Assembly (NCBI GenBank): GCA_013399015.1
Contig: VWZX01008270.1
Coordinates: forward strand, 358,001 to 422,000
DNA: 64,000 nucleotides
From: Galbula dea
Taxonomy: Eukaryota > Chordata > Aves > Piciformes > Galbulidae
Direction: 5' to 3'
Shown here: positions 37,601 to 52,400 of the stretch, piece by piece
Numbering within the stretch: the stretch's first letter is position 1
Layout: every line of letters begins with the position of its first letter
The notes under the pieces: model-generated
The model's database searches: none
What the model was told of the DNA's origin: nothing
The model's input: the letters and a program-made list of their open reading frames with translations, nothing else
Made by a program: the position numbers and the translations under genes

Positions 37601-40600
37601 AGACAGTAATTCCTCTCTCCTTCTCTGTTTTAATATTATATTTAAATAACAAACTTCTGACCCACACCCAACCCACAAAAAATTGACCTGTGTTTAAAAC
37701 ACATTGGCTATCTAAAAGTGCTATGCCAGTCTCAACAAATAATGCTACTTTTGACCGCACTACGTCAAATAAAAATGTAAGCCATATTTCCTTTTATCTA
37801 TCTATCTACCTACCTACCTATCTGTTTTCCCCCTAAACCCCAGAAGAAACAAGAAATGCAAAAGAAAACTTCAGTCAGAATGATCAACATTTTTGTGTCA
37901 TTAGAAATTCCAATTAGTGTTTGAAAATGTATTAAAAACCCCCTGAAGCTACTGTAGTCAATAACCAAATTTTTACAGAAGTTCTTCAAACATCTGAGGG
38001 ATTTCTTAAACAGTTTTTTTTTAAAAATAAATGAGCAGTTTAAAAAAAACACTAAGAAATGGGAAAAATCCTCAAACTCAGAAATTAGAGTAATGTAAAT
38101 AGTGTATACTTAAATATCTACCTTTCACATTTGTAGTAAAATCCAGTTTCTCTCAAAGTAAGTACAAAGCACAACATTCCTGAAAATGTTCACTGTTTGA
38201 AGAGCTAATGTAACTTGTATTAATTTAAATCACTCACTCAAATCCAACATTCATATAGGCTAAATTGCATTTCAATTGCGTGTCCAGTTTTTCTTGAAAG
38301 GTGGGCCTAGAGACAGCAGATAATGAACAACCACAAGATCTCATCTACAAGTGAGATATTTGATATCAGAGATAAAGAGCTGGGATGAGGAATTCCTGTT
38401 GCTAACAATAAAATACATGACTGAAGGTTTTATATTTTAAAATCTCACTTTATATGGATAAGAATTTATTATTGATCTTTCACATAACAGTCATCAAGCT
38501 AATGTTGTGTGGAGAAGTCATTTATAACACTGGAGAGTCTCTGCCTTACCATGATATCTGGCTTTATTTTTAAATTATAACCTTAAGCTTTATATCACCT
38601 TTTCCCCTTAGTTTGATGTACATGGGTTCATGTAGTTACTGACACATGAAGTGCTCTCAGTTTATTGTACTGTACATTGATTTGAAGGAAATCTAAAAGA
38701 ACTTTTTGGTTGAAGCTGACTTTGACCATTAATATCACAAACATCTGCTGTTCTTTAAAAACTCCATCACTGACTTCAGGAGCACTTCCAGTTTCTAAAG
38801 AAACTCAAGCATGGAAGGGGATCTGGACACCTGGGAGATGAGGTCTCCAGACCATATATCCCTGGCCTATCCCAAGGAGGGCTCTGGCAGTTTGTTACAG
38901 CCTATGTCACATACTGGTCCTTGCCAGGGTGAGGGCTGATATGTGTCCATATGCCCAGCTGGTAACACAGTTGCTGTGTGGCAAACATAGCCATGGCTTG
39001 TATTGCCTAGAGGTTTACCACACATTATCTATTCACAAAAGGTATTTTTGAAAAGACCAGCCTATTTAGAGGTAGAGAAGTATTTAGCCCTTACGGCATG
39101 AGCTATGTCATGCCACCACCCTTTACAGGCTAGTCTCCGTGTCCTGGTATATGAGTAGTCTATCCTACATCTACTGACCATCTCAGAAGCCTTGCCAATA
39201 AATTAATATGAAAAGCAAGTGATTTAACCATGTAGTGGGAAAAAAAATTAAATCGTTATGTATAGTCTGATAGGAAAATGATACTGGTTTCACAGACCAT
39301 TCTTCATAACAGATAGTCAAATGACTTCCTGGAGGGGTTACCCAACCCTTGACATTGTAAACATATTTCTGGCTTTTAAAAATCCTCAAAGCAGTCTTTA
39401 ACAGACATCTACCATTTGTGGATAGCAGCTGAAATTTGGAAGAGATTAGAAAAATGTCTGTGGTTATCCTTGGGAAAACATGTTCAGATTTCACTGAGCT
39501 ACCACCAGGGCAGTATTATCATTTGTACTGTTCTCAGTAGAGCTTGCTACCCTACTGAGAATAGTAATTGTGAACATGCTGTCTGAGCGAGTTTTGATCA
39601 GTCCCATGGAGATTTCTGTTGCCATACATACACAGGATCCATGTAACATACAAAATTTATTACAGCAAGAGCCTGTATGTTTTAACTGAAATTCTCTGCT
39701 GTGCTCTAATAAAGGTTAACACATGCTGACATTTCATTGCACATTGAAACCCTAAGAAAATGCAACTGGTGTACTTAAAAATTACCTGAAAACTCAGTCA
39801 CAAATCACACTCTATTGTTTTGGGAGAGATAGGTGGGTACGTACTAATCCTTACAAACATCAGAATCTGTCTTTGTTTTCAAGGAGAAGGGAGAAGTGAA
39901 TTCTACTATGTAGAACTAGAACATCCTTATATTAACATTAGATAAATAATTTTTTGACTTGCTGATGTGTATTGATGCTCGTGCAATAGTGTATGTTTTG
40001 GATCATACCTCTTTCCTTCCAAACTGACAAACTATACACCTTACACGTCATTATTGGAGAGTGATGAAGCCATTATATGCATATTTTTCAGGACTTTGAA
40101 AAGCCCCAGATTATTTTGGTATTCAAGTGAGTTTGAGACAAAAGTACAATCAATCAATTTTGACAGTATCTGTTCTGAGCCAGATTCTATTATCCTGGAT
40201 TCAGGTGGAACAGTGCCTTTTTTAGCAAGCAGAGCAATTGATTTTAATGGTGTTAGTTGCCAAATAAGAAACTATTCAGTCTAAATAGGATATCAGAAGT
40301 CACCTTCCATAACTGAAAATGAAAAATATGATGACTACTAGACATTTCATATATGCTGAAATATGAAATGAAGTGGTTTGTTGTTTTGTTTTTTGTTTGT
40401 GTTTTTTTTTTAATGTAAATACTCTTGGGTAAAGAAAATTTATTTATTTTTAAAACGAAACTTCTAGTTATTTTATTACTTTTTTTCTTCTAAGCACTTC
40501 AATAAACACGGTTGAAATGACTTTTCAAAAAGCTACAGCAGGAAAAGAGGAAAAAAAAAACCCAAATCACAACATACAGTCTTAGGTAAGAGAACACTCA

Positions 40601-41522
40601 AAATATATTTCATATGAATTAGAAATTGGGGAGAAAAAAGACTTTTGCTTTCCCCTGGGAAAGTGACTATTTTTTTTCTTTCATTCCTTTCAGAGATGTT
40701 TCTTAGTGAGGAATTGCTATCAATGGTGTTATTACCAAAAATAACATCCATCCTAAGTCTGGCATCAGAGACTGAACCAATTAGCATTATGAGATGCTGT
40801 GGAACTTAAAAATCAAATGTGGCAATAACCATCTGGGTAGACAAAATACTCTTTTTACCTGCGGGTCCTTGAACATGGCAATAAACATATGGCAGAGAGA
40901 GCTGGGCTTGTATAATGCATTTCTAATAAAAATCTAGGTGACACAAATATGCCATGATAGGTGTCAAAGAAACCAGTGTAATGACCTTTCACATTTGGAT
41001 GCCACATTTCTAATTAGGAATGAATAAGACATAACAAGGTGAGGTGACACTGTCTAACAGAGCATATTCCTTGTATATGGATGAGGCACTTTGATGAAAA
41101 ACTTCCAAAGTGTTTTTATCAATTATCTTTCCTAACTCAGTATGACACAGGACTCTGTCCCCTTGAAAAAGCTTCCAGGTGTGAAAGGTCAGAATTTTTA
41201 TTTTGGAGTATACAGCTTATTCTATTCTTTTCTTTCTTATGTTTATATTAATGCTCCAAGAAAACCAAATCTGTCCCCTCTATACCCCTTTCAAAATGTC
41301 ATTTTCAAAACACACCACTTACACAAGCTGCTTACACCCCTGTAACAGCATATGCACATTTCACCAGTCATAACAACAGATGGCCAGATCCTGGCTGCCT
41401 TACTCTGGATCTACATGTGCAGCCAGTCTCACTAAAATGATGTTTTCTTATCAGCAGCTAGTCTGCTTCCTCAGTTTATAACCTCCCCAAAATATTATGA
41501 GGGAAAAGGACATTTCTAGACC
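34644..41522. other. Intronic stretch, no gene seen
   Basis: It contains a TATC/TACC tetranucleotide repeat at 37795-37823 and T-rich runs near 40380-40412. A less AT-rich patch at about 38790-39130 has no recognised identity. Confidence 0.6.
37795..37823. repeat. (TATC/TACC)n tetranucleotide repeat
   Basis: Seven consecutive tetramers, three of them tatc-type, then tacc-type, then tatc. It is a compound microsatellite and may be length-polymorphic. Confidence 0.9.
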
Positions 41523-41555
41523 TTTGCAAATCATGTGAGTCACGTGATTTGCAAA
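41523..41555. repeat. 33-bp near-perfect palindrome with AP-1 and E-box sites
   Basis: The arms at 41523-41538 and 41540-41555 pair at 15 of 16 positions around a single central G, with one T/G mismatch (41534 against 41544). The centre creates TGAGTCA (41536-41542, AP-1 core) overlapping TCACGTGA (41540-41547, E-box of the bHLH-zip/CLEAR type). The outer arms give ATTTGCAAAT (41547-41556). It could be an intronic enhancer core or only a hairpin-prone repeat; function is untested. Confidence 0.6.
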
Positions 41556-42048
41556 TAAAAGAAGCAAATTCCACAGCACTGCACACTTAAATTGAAGAGT
41601 TCACTTCCACCTTCTGGACCAAGCTCAGGCATAGGAGGGCAAACAGCTGCTTCTATGTAAAACTTGGCACTCAGGAGTCCAGTCTTGGCTGAAGGGAGTG
41701 CATTGGGGCTGTTTGTAGCAGCTCCTGGTAACCAGGGACTTCAGTGACTCTTGTGCAGTGACAGGAGAGGGGGGAGGATGCCTATAGCAGCTCCTGAGCC
41801 CAGGCGCTGACAAGCAGCTGCCAATGGTGTCTGACTTAACATTATGTGTACCATTTCTGGGATTTTGAGGTCATATCACATTCTGCTTAGAGTTTGCCAT
41901 CAAGTGGGAATGCAGGTGCTACTAGGGGAGTGCTGCATGAGCTGTTTCCTCTGACTTGATGTCACCTGAAGGTGTCCTGGTTTTATGGGTCTGTTGCACT
42001 GGCAGGTTTGCAAGCAGCTTTTAGTCACTTTTTGCCTTGAAATGTTAA

Positions 42049-42120
42049 TTAAAAAAAAAAAGAAAAATAAAGGGGAAAAAAAGGAAAAAAACGGGAATAA
42101 AAAAAAGAACAGGCAAAGAG
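42049..42120. repeat. A-rich, purine-only low-complexity tract
   Basis: Starts with A11, then mixed A and G (with rare T and C) for about 60 bp. On the minus strand it is a pyrimidine-rich run, but no acceptor AG with a coding exon follows it. Confidence 0.8.
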
Positions 42121-45100
42121 ATAGAAATGATGCTCTGAATAACGCATCAGTTTGTCTTACAGGTCACTTAAACAAGGTCATTATTGACTGAAAATTATCA
42201 TTCTAGCTCTTTCCAGGCACTGGTACAATAAAACAAATCACAGCACTGGCATGCTCAACTCTACCTTATTTCCCAGTTAAACTAATTTCTCGCATGCTTT
42301 TAAATTGCTGCTTTCTTCTTATTATTTTAAGATAAAGGAATACTACATTTTTATTACAATTTAAGATCAAAGACAAGCCAGCTTAATGCAGAGCTAAAAA
42401 ATAAACAAATGTTTTGGTGGTGAAAGAAGTAACAGAAGAGGAGAGAGGTGATGTAACACATGGTGAAATTCAACACATGTTAAGGATAAACACAGACCAT
42501 TGTAGAAGTCCACGATGTTTAGTAAAATCCATCTAGGGAGATATAACAGGAATTGTTCACTTCATCTTTACTGGATCTAAAACTCATAACTGGTTATAAC
42601 TGAGCTAATCTTTCTCATGGAGAGCAGAATTTAGTAGCTGGCTTTAAAGCAATTAAATTTTAGTACTTCCTGTATAGATCTTTATGAATATTGTACTCTA
42701 AAGAGCTAGATTTTCTCCTTTGACTTGGCAATCCATTGAACTTGCAATTTTACTTTTGTTAACAAATTATTATTGCTTAGGTATGTGCTTGAACTAAATA
42801 TTAAAACAGAGCATGGAGACTTGAGCTGGAAGATAATTAACTCTGGAACTGGTAGCAGTGTAGTACTACCGTCTAAGCTAAGCAACCTTCTGAAGGATAT
42901 CAAACAATTATGACATGGTCCAGGATATTCCTGGAGCTCACTTACACACATTTACAAGGGAAGCAGTGTAGAACTGGGATACACCTATTTTTACATCTTC
43001 AGTTTTCTGAGTGGGCTTATGCACAGAACTATTGAGTCACTGAAAGCAGCTATTCCTAAATTAGTGCTGATTTTTTTAGGAGTTCTAATATGAAGTTAAG
43101 GCTTTGGAAAAAGTACAGACTGATGCACCCTTCTTGCCTTTACATTCCTTACTGTCCTGCTGCAGTCTACCTATCTCTATTATATTCCTTCTGTCTTTTC
43201 ACAGAGTAGTAGTAATTTTCTTTTTAAAGTTTTACAGGATCTGAGACTATGATTTATAGTGAGGACAATAAGGTGTCTAGCATATCACATGCACTGTAAA
43301 AACAATAATTACTATGATAACTAGCATTCTGTGTTGAAATTCTCCTTTATTTCAAGCTCTCAAGTCAGTGCAGAACTGCATTTTTTCTATTTTCTTTTAA
43401 CATCTCTCAATCTGTATTTCTTTTACATTTTTGGATTTGAGATGGAAGGTTACTAATCAGTTGGTGCTGCTGGCATGGTTTTCCTGCAAATGAGTCTGCA
43501 TGTCTCAAAAGATTTGCCTGCACTGACTACATAAATACATATTAGTAAAGAACTAGAAAAAGGCAAGTAAGTTCACTGACCCTTGCTTTGGCAAGTATGT
43601 CCCTTTGGTATGTCTATTAATGTAAATGTTATCTCTGCAGAACAACCTTATATTTTAGGTATATGGCAAAAGATGGAACTACTTAAGGTCAGACTTGAGC
43701 CCTGATCTGTGGTGGGGCCCAAAGGTAAATCAGGAGTCAGTCAAAGTTCCCCCCTCAATGTCACAAATGCTCTGACCTATTTCACTTTGTTCTGAGCAAT
43801 CATAGTCACTTCAAGGATTATCCAACAAGGGAAGACTTCTAATTTCACACAGTCAGCACCCCAAGGAGGAGAGGTCATGATCAAGCCACTTTCCTCTTCC
43901 CTCCCAGCTCTACCATATGAGGAAAGAGCATCTTCAGCTCATATCAAACCACAATCTCTGTTATGAAGATTTTCCCTCTGATACAAAAAGACATTCAAGA
44001 CACCATGAATAATGTTTCCCCTACTCTCTATTTAAACATTATCTTCTGCCATATTGTATCACCTTGCAATTAAATTATAATAAGTAAGATTACAGATGGA
44101 GTTAAAAAAAGTCATTTAAAAATACTCTAAATATAGAGACAATAGGAAAGGAATAGGGAAAGGAAAAGGAAAACTGAAACATCAAGCCTGATGATTTCTT
44201 GCAGATCTTTAAAGAATACTGTTAAAAATGAAAATAATTTTTTTTCCTAGAAGAAAGAAAACATAGACTTTCCTCTACACTTCATGAGACCAGAACAGCA
44301 GATTATGTAAGTCACAGTGACTCACTCAAGTCTTTCTCTCTTTTTAATAGTGATTAAAGCTTTCAAAACACTACAATCAAATGCATTTGACCACTGCATC
44401 AGTTACACTGGAACACAATATATCCTATATGCTTCAACCTTGAAAATGTATTAATTCTCACACTAACTATAATGAGCCAGAATGAACATATCAGATAAAA
44501 TGCTATATCGTTTTTATAAGATTTCTTTCATAGAAAGTACCATAAAACTACATATGGTGCAAAACACTGTTACATTATCTAACTGGGAGACCCTCTGCAA
44601 ATTACTGGACTTTGGAAATTATCTGTGAAAGAGTTGCTTGAAAGCAGAGAAGGAAAATAAATCCTTGTACTGCGTTGCACAAATATACTTAGTTCCTCAC
44701 ATGCCTCATAACAGAAAAAAGCCCTACTGCTTCAAATTACCTGTAATCAGATAATCTGCACTTACAGGAAAACCTCTCCTCTCCTGCAATGAAGGAAGAG
44801 TCTAGGGATCTAAAGAGTGAAAATCTGCACCAGGAGAGGAAGAGAAGGAATCCATAAACCATACCAAATTCAGAAGTAAAAAAAGGGACTCTTTATCCTG
44901 CTGAGAGGAAATATTTTTCATTCTACATATTTTTATTTTCCTCTACAGAATATAAATCCCATTGTTCCCAAGACAACTTTTTAATAAACTCTGCAACAAT
45001 CTAAATGTTATGCTCATTTAATTCTTTTAGTTTGTGATTTTTTCAGGTGTTCTGCAGAACTAATGCAGCAGTATTCTCAACTGATTGAAATTAAAAAAAT

Positions 45101-48100
45101 GTTTCTTTGTAAAGGTTGAGTTTTTCATGCTTAAACACCTGCAAAGCTGCAACCTCACTGCAATTGCTATTAAGCTGCTGATAATGGTTTGTCTGGAATC
45201 TATATCCACATGGACAAAGGGGGTGATAAGCAATAATAAAAAAAATTAAATAAAGAGGAGAAAATGTTCTAAAGTGTCTAATGAGAAAATCTACAAAGCC
45301 ATTCAGGAGCTTAAGTGTTCTGGCTCAAAGTAATTTAGAAATCTAAAGCCCATTGAATTTTGATAGATTAAGCTTCCTGTCACTAGAACACTTTTGGAAA
45401 GTTTATTCAAGGCCCAGACTGTGTTTAAACATCTTTACCAGCACTAAGCTATTCCTCCATAAAACTGCTGCTAAAAGACAACACAAACAGAACAAGACTC
45501 AAGTGCTGGGGTTGCTCCTCTCTTCAGGTTTCGGAAGTGCTTGTAGACACAGGAAATATTACACAGTGTCATCTGTTACTGTGATAAAAGTCTAATCCAA
45601 CTTGAATTTAGACTTTGATTTTAAACCATTTTTTTTGTTCTCTTATATATATTTTTTTTAAAAAATAAAGAATATTTCATTTATGATTATCATAATCACT
45701 TTATCTGCCATGTTTCAAATTACATTTTCAAAATAATAATAAAAACGGAGGGAAGGGGACTGAATATGTAAAGAGTTAAAATCCTTACTTTGGATCAGGA
45801 CAATTATTTCAGAGGATTATTTTTTCCTAATTTAATCCTTTCTTTTCCCTCTCAATTTTGTTATTATGTTGCTGACTGTCATCACATGACAGAATCATGA
45901 TTGCATTGACTTCAGTTGGTCAGAAGATGTTGTACACTGTCATGGCATTGAGAGATGCCATATCACTGTAAATGTTATTTTTGATGTTACCTAATGTGCT
46001 GTATAAAAACAAGTATCAGATCTGTTCTCAATCATTAGTATTTTACAAGCAAAGCAATTATCTTACAAAGTAATAAATTGTCAGCTATATCAGATTTTTA
46101 TTTGTTTACAGAAGGTATGTTTCATATTAAAAAACTTCACACTCCTTTTCACTCCTGATGTGGATGGTCAATTTCTCTGCCTGCCTTTCTTAACACAGAA
46201 CAGCTACAAAGCTGAGAAGTAGATTAAATAAGCAGTGAATACATTTTGAATCTCATACTTGGGTAGTGGGCAGTGAGATTTCAGTTTTTCTATGTTCAGA
46301 CATACCAGGGATCTTCATACTAATTCTTCAAAGAAGCCATCAATCCTTTTGGTTTCTACGTCTTCCCTTATGTCCTTTAAGAAAAATCTTTGTCAAAATC
46401 AGTTCTATTCAGAGAAGAGAGGATAAGCATGCAAAAAAAAAATTCCTGTCATGGAGCCAAAAGAATATATTTACATAGGAATGCTTTGTGAATTGAGTAA
46501 AATAACTTATCACACAAAGCATATTTACCACATTTCATTAGATGCCATAGCCAGACTACATTCCCAAAGATCACATTTTTCAAGTGTGGGACTCCAGTGC
46601 TGCAGGTGTTGGGTATTTTTGGTTTTGCTATTCACATTTCTAATTTGACAAATAGCATAAAATAAAAAAATTCTCTATTAAAGCTTAGTTTCCGTCACAG
46701 CTTAACCTCAGTTCCTATGCTTGATTTCCTTATTTTTTCTTACCAGCTGAGGATCAGGGAATACTATTTCATCTTTGGTAATATTTATTTGAAAAAAATA
46801 CCAGAGAAAATAGCATACAGGAAAACAAACAACACAAAACCAAAACCAAAAGCATGGGGAAGGGCAAAAAATTGATAATGTGCCATCTAAAATGATCAAG
46901 TTGTCAAGGATGACACTGATATAAATTCCCTTGTTATTGCAGATGAACCAGTATAATACCAAGGGACTGAACATGAGCCAGATTTGATTTGTCAACTTGT
47001 TGCTGTTATTTTGACAACATTTCAGCAAACTTGTCACATCTGTTGAAATTCTGTTAGAAAATTAGATGTAGCAAAGAACACCAAACAGCCTTATTTTCTT
47101 CTTCTGCTTGTGTTGGGATTTTCTTTTGGTGAGTCACCAGCCGGCAGCAACAATGAAGTGCCACAACACAAAGATACCATCTGTTGAAGGGAGATGATCC
47201 AAAAGCAAACATGTATCTTTCTAAACGTAAAATTAATCAGCAAAAATACTACACACACAGACACACACAAGTGGGTGGGTTTGCATACATACATAAAATT
47301 TCTGTAATTCCTCACATGTTATCAAAACACTCAGGTAGTACCAATTACAAAATTTCCTGTATTGACTTCTATCATCAGCTGAAGCCATAGCTGATATTAC
47401 TTATCACGGGAACTCTTGACATTTGGAAATATGGAACACGTTTCTCATCACATGGTGTCTCTCACACCTGGTGCTTGCAGAAATTAGGTTTTAATGATTC
47501 CAGTGCTTCCATTTCCTTCAAACTATTTTTACAAATAAAGGCTCTCCATTGCCAAGAACACCTCCAGCAAACTAACAGAATACTAGATGACTACTGCAAC
47601 AGGACTCATCTAGATCACCTTTTTTTTTTTTCCTTTTAAAAAAAGTAGTTCTTGCCAATGCTGGCAGTGATAGCAAAATTTTGATCAGTATAGTTCTTGT
47701 GCGATAGAAAAACATCTCTGATGGATTTTCTGCAGTCAATTGGGGGGAAAAAATCAACAATATTTTCCAAACATGCAGAATAAAGGTCAAGGAAACCTTT
47801 GCTCTGCAATTCATGAAAATATTGACAGTGAGCAGATTACTACTAAAGAAGCGAAAAGAGAGAACTGATTGCCCAATATAGCTCCCTCCCTCTTTTTAAA
47901 ACAGCTAATATATATAATAACTGAACAGTAAACCAATATGATATAATAAATGAATAGTAATAGTGTTCAGACAGAGTCTTAGACCTATTTTTCTTTCATT
48001 TATACCATCCAGACCTTTTAAAGCATAATGAAAAATAATGGTCATTAGGTAACATAAATATTGCTTTGTTTCTTACATGTACTCAACCTACTAGTCATTA

Positions 48101-48768
48101 CAGATTACAACAGTGGACTTCACGAAGTAATTCCTGAAGCACACAGGCAGCTACCTTCTCTCCTTGACTAATGTTTAACTTCTGTATCTGTTCTTTTGCC
48201 TTCCTTCAGAAGGTAAAACGTAGTCTAAGTGACTTAGGTAATACACCTAGAGAACCAAAGGAGTTCATCCACCAGCAAAAATAATTTTCACTAATAGAGA
48301 GATTGATTACTAACTATTGACACTAATGAAATCTAAATTTTAAGAATATATTTAATGATTTTATGATGAACGATTCCATTTTTCATGTCCCCATGTTAAT
48401 AAATAAAAAAGATCAAACAATCACTTTGAAACTGACTCTGTGAATACATGCAGTAGGAGCAAAGCCTGTTTCTAAATGCATCAAAGTCACTCTTGTTCTT
48501 GCTGAATTCTCTGGAAACGTTCCTATGAACAACGCTGATGATCATAATTATGTTAGTTTCATATAAGAAAAAGATTTTTACTGATGAGAAATTTAGTTAG
48601 AAGAATTAACATATTCAGTCAGGTGACTGTATAGGAGGTCAGATTTCTATCTCCTGCTCTCTGCACACATACTCACACAAACATGCATTTACACAAACAG
48701 GTTCTGTTCTGAAAATTCAGCCTTCTAGTCTGTAGGTATACAAAAGAAAGAGCCATAGTTGTGATGAA

Positions 48769-48800
48769 ATATATAACAATTCCTTCATATATATAACAAT
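48769..48800. repeat. Short direct repeat, atatataacaat twice
   Basis: The 12-bp word occurs at 48769-48780 and again at 48789-48800, giving a 20-bp period in AT-rich DNA. Confidence 0.75.
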
Positions 48801-49453
48801 AACTTCAACAATAGGCAACAACTTTAACTGTTCATCTGACATAAATAGACTGACATGAAAGCCCAAACCCCATGAATGGTAGTCTTTAAGTAAACACTGG
48901 AAATGAAATACATCTAGAAAAAAACATATTTTAAAATGGAACTCAAATCATGTTTATAAATGTTTCATCATTCCAGCTAGAAACAGCATAACTGACGACA
49001 AAATTTAGTTTTCTGCATTCAGCCAGCAGAACTATTGCATTATGTGTATCTCTTCATTGGGAGTGAAGATGAGTGTGGAATGAAAACAAAGTGACAGATC
49101 AAAATGAAAGAGAAGTGATATCACAAAGATAAACTTGTCTTGGACATGTCAGTACTCGCTATTTTATTTCTCTGATATGAAGGATGGATGAAGTAAAACC
49201 AATTTTGGTTGTCAAAAGCTGCCACAAAATGGAGAGAAACAACATGAACAACAAAAAGATGTCAAGAGTAGGTCCATCAATAACACTAACTTATTTTATA
49301 CATACACAGTAAAAAACCCATCGAGCTTCCAACTTCACATATATAAAATACCATTCAGTTTCTAGTGGTTGCCATAGTTGCAGAAGACATCTGGTGCTTC
49401 ATCTACCTTCTCAAGCTGTGAAAGTCACTTACATGAATACCTTAACATTGTAT

Positions 49454-49497
49454 AGTCTTATACTCTGTATATAACAGTCTTATACTCTGTATATAAC
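49454..49497. repeat. Perfect 22-bp tandem duplication
   Basis: Two identical 22-bp units (49454-49475 and 49476-49497, starting agtcttatactctg) are followed by a partial copy, tctgtatagtctt. Perfect identity suggests a recent slippage event or a polymorphic minisatellite. Confidence 0.9.
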
Positions 49498-52400
49498 TCT
49501 GTATAGTCTTGAAATTTTAAATAACTTGTAGTAAGACAATTCTTCCACCCAGACACTTTTGACACATTTTTTTGAAGATCCTGCACAAAGATCCTGGTGA
49601 AGGCAATAGAAGATTTGGCTGCTCAGCATCTTTGGAAATCTGGTCATATATTTTTATTTCTTCAGTATCAATTAAAACTAAGCCCTGCAAAAAGTAAGAA
49701 GACTGTCCAGACAAGAATGTAAATAATCTGAGCAAACCTGTACAGTGTTGGGGAATTTATAGAAAATACATTTAAATTTAACACCCAATAAGGAATATAG
49801 CTGTAAATACTGAACACATCCCTGAACTGAGCTATAAGAATGAGTGAAGTTCAGGCAGCAGAAAAATTAAAGAGCCTGAGAGGGAAAAAATGGAAAGCTA
49901 GGGAAACAAAGAAAACCCTTACTATGTGGAAAATCTGCTAAAACACTAAGTTTTCTGTAGAAATCCTGGTGTGATAAAATACTACCCTTTTATCTTCACA
50001 GTAAATCTTATTTTGGAAAAAAATGTAAGTGAATTGTTATTGTATAAGCCAAGATTCTCTTAATTCTAGTTTCATTGATAATTGAATAACTAATACTGAA
50101 TTGAGTTCTTGTATTAAATCTACATGGAGTAGGTCCTTATTATCAGTGAAAACCATAGAAGTTACAACAGAGAACACAATAAAAAACTGAAATAACAAGG
50201 AGTGTGGATTATAAGCATGTGACTTAAATTGAATTACAGTAAAAGGAATTAAAATACTAACATTCTGACCTTCTACTTCCCTATACCACAAGATCAGACT
50301 GAATTTCACAGCAAAAGTATTATCAACAACTCCATTCAGTATCAGCCAAAGTAATTCTGCTAAGGATTGAATGCTTGCTCACAATGGTTTGATCCAGTGT
50401 AGCTGATAGGAGTGATAGATGGCATGGCATTTTCTTTTTATGACATGCTGCAGAAAACTAAGAAACTTTTTCAAGGGCTTTGCTTTCTGTGGTTTGATAA
50501 GACTTTTTCTTTAGAAAATAAAAATAAGTTTATTAAATCAACTGCTCTCAGAAGAGATACAGTGAACAACTACATATCGAAAGCAAATGCATGTGTAATA
50601 GAGTTGAACTTAAAAGCAACCATGATTTCTATAAAACATCGTTATTCTTACACAGAAAATAGATGTCCTTTCAACAAAGTAATGTATTAGAAGAGATGTA
50701 TCTAAAGGAATAAGCCTTCATATTGTCTTTGATCATCTGGTGGCTCTGGTTGATAATTATGTGATTAAGAAGCAGCATACATATAATAACCAGTGCTGTT
50801 TGCTCTTTTTGTGTAAATTATAATGAGCATATTTATCCCATGCTACCTAGAGAATTTAAATGAAGGAGTTCCCTTTCCATTAGAGTGAGAAGAGTATTTT
50901 TCATTTATATGAGAATGACTACCACACTGGAGACCCAAAAAAAGTAGTTCAGCTGGAAAAATGTCCACTGTTCCAGTAAATACAATGTATTGAGCTGGTA
51001 GCTGCCTCATCTTTCACTAAGTCATGGAAGGAAATTTAAAAGGCAACAAGTGCAACCCCTTCAAATTTGAAGCCATAAGAACTTGCCATGATAGAACATT
51101 CAGAAGGTGTTTAGAAGCTTAGGGTAGCACAAAAAGCTATTAAGACCCATTTTCTTGAAATAAGATTGTCTAATAGCTTAGGATAAAATCAACTTAGGAT
51201 AAAATATCAATCTTTAACATGTGACCATGACTCACATCTCTCCCAGCTCAGAGGCATTGCATTATTCATTATTCAGCAAAATATCTCCCAGTTCCTTTGT
51301 AGGCATTTTGAAATTTCCTGCAAATTTGTAGGATGAAGGTATTATAAAACAAAATAATGACTTAATTATATGAACATAAAATATTCTTATTCGATTCTTA
51401 TTCAGTTGAAAGACATAAGGATGCCCTTGGATGTGGATGTACTTGGTCCTTGAACTGAAAACTTCATTTTCTTTGAAAATTATTTTCCCTCAATCTCCCA
51501 CTATACAAAGTTAATTTAAGAGATACCCAGGTGAAATGCAATGGAACACTATCTCTAATGATGTCCTCAGAAGTTATGAAATATTGCACAGCCCTCAGCA
51601 GTCTTTGGTGAATCTTTTTTACTGTGTTCTTCGTAAGATTTTTCATGTTTCACTTTGGCTAACTAGGCAGATGAAAATCTGGAACACAAATACATATGAG
51701 ATCTCAAAATTTTTCTCTTCTTGGAAACAAAATTTTGGAAGGCAACAGTTCAGGCAAGTATGGAGAATTTTCTTGACATACCCAAGAAAACAATTCAGAC
51801 TGAAAATAAACCAACAAAAGCAAGAAGGCTTGTATTGGATCTCACTGAATCAAAATGTTCATTTGGGAGTTAAAATTCCACTAGGGAGATAAACTTATAG
51901 AGATAGGTACAAAATACTTTTCTTTGGTTCTAAAGCTAGGTAAGACTTCTTAGAAAGAATGAATATTAGTGACTACAATGCCAGTTTAAGGCAATTTGTA
52001 TAAATTACATGCAAAATGAATTTATGTCTTTGGAGACTCATGTAGACATCATCCCCACTGCACATTTAGACTATATTCATGCTTTAGTGATCCAAATGTC
52101 CAATCTTGAATACTATTATCTTTAACAACAGAGAATACCTGAGCTGATATTAATGAAAATGCAACCTTGGGCAGCAGTTTCAAAGTGTTCTAAATAATAT
52201 TTTGATCTACATAAACAGACAGTTGACAGTCAGACTTTGGAAAGAGATTAAATAGGGTTCTCTGGGTTTAACAGTTGTATAAAGCAAGCTTAAACTACTT
52301 ATGTTCCCCCCCTGTTTTTTTCATGCTACCTTATCATTTGTTGGAAGAAAAATACTCAGATTCAAAATGTATCTGATGATATTCCAAACTCTAGATTGTT

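Noticed and set aside
38790..39130. Less AT-rich patch considered as an unknown repeat or exon
   Set aside because: No splice-bounded open frame and no recognisable repeat ends; a genome copy-number search would be needed.
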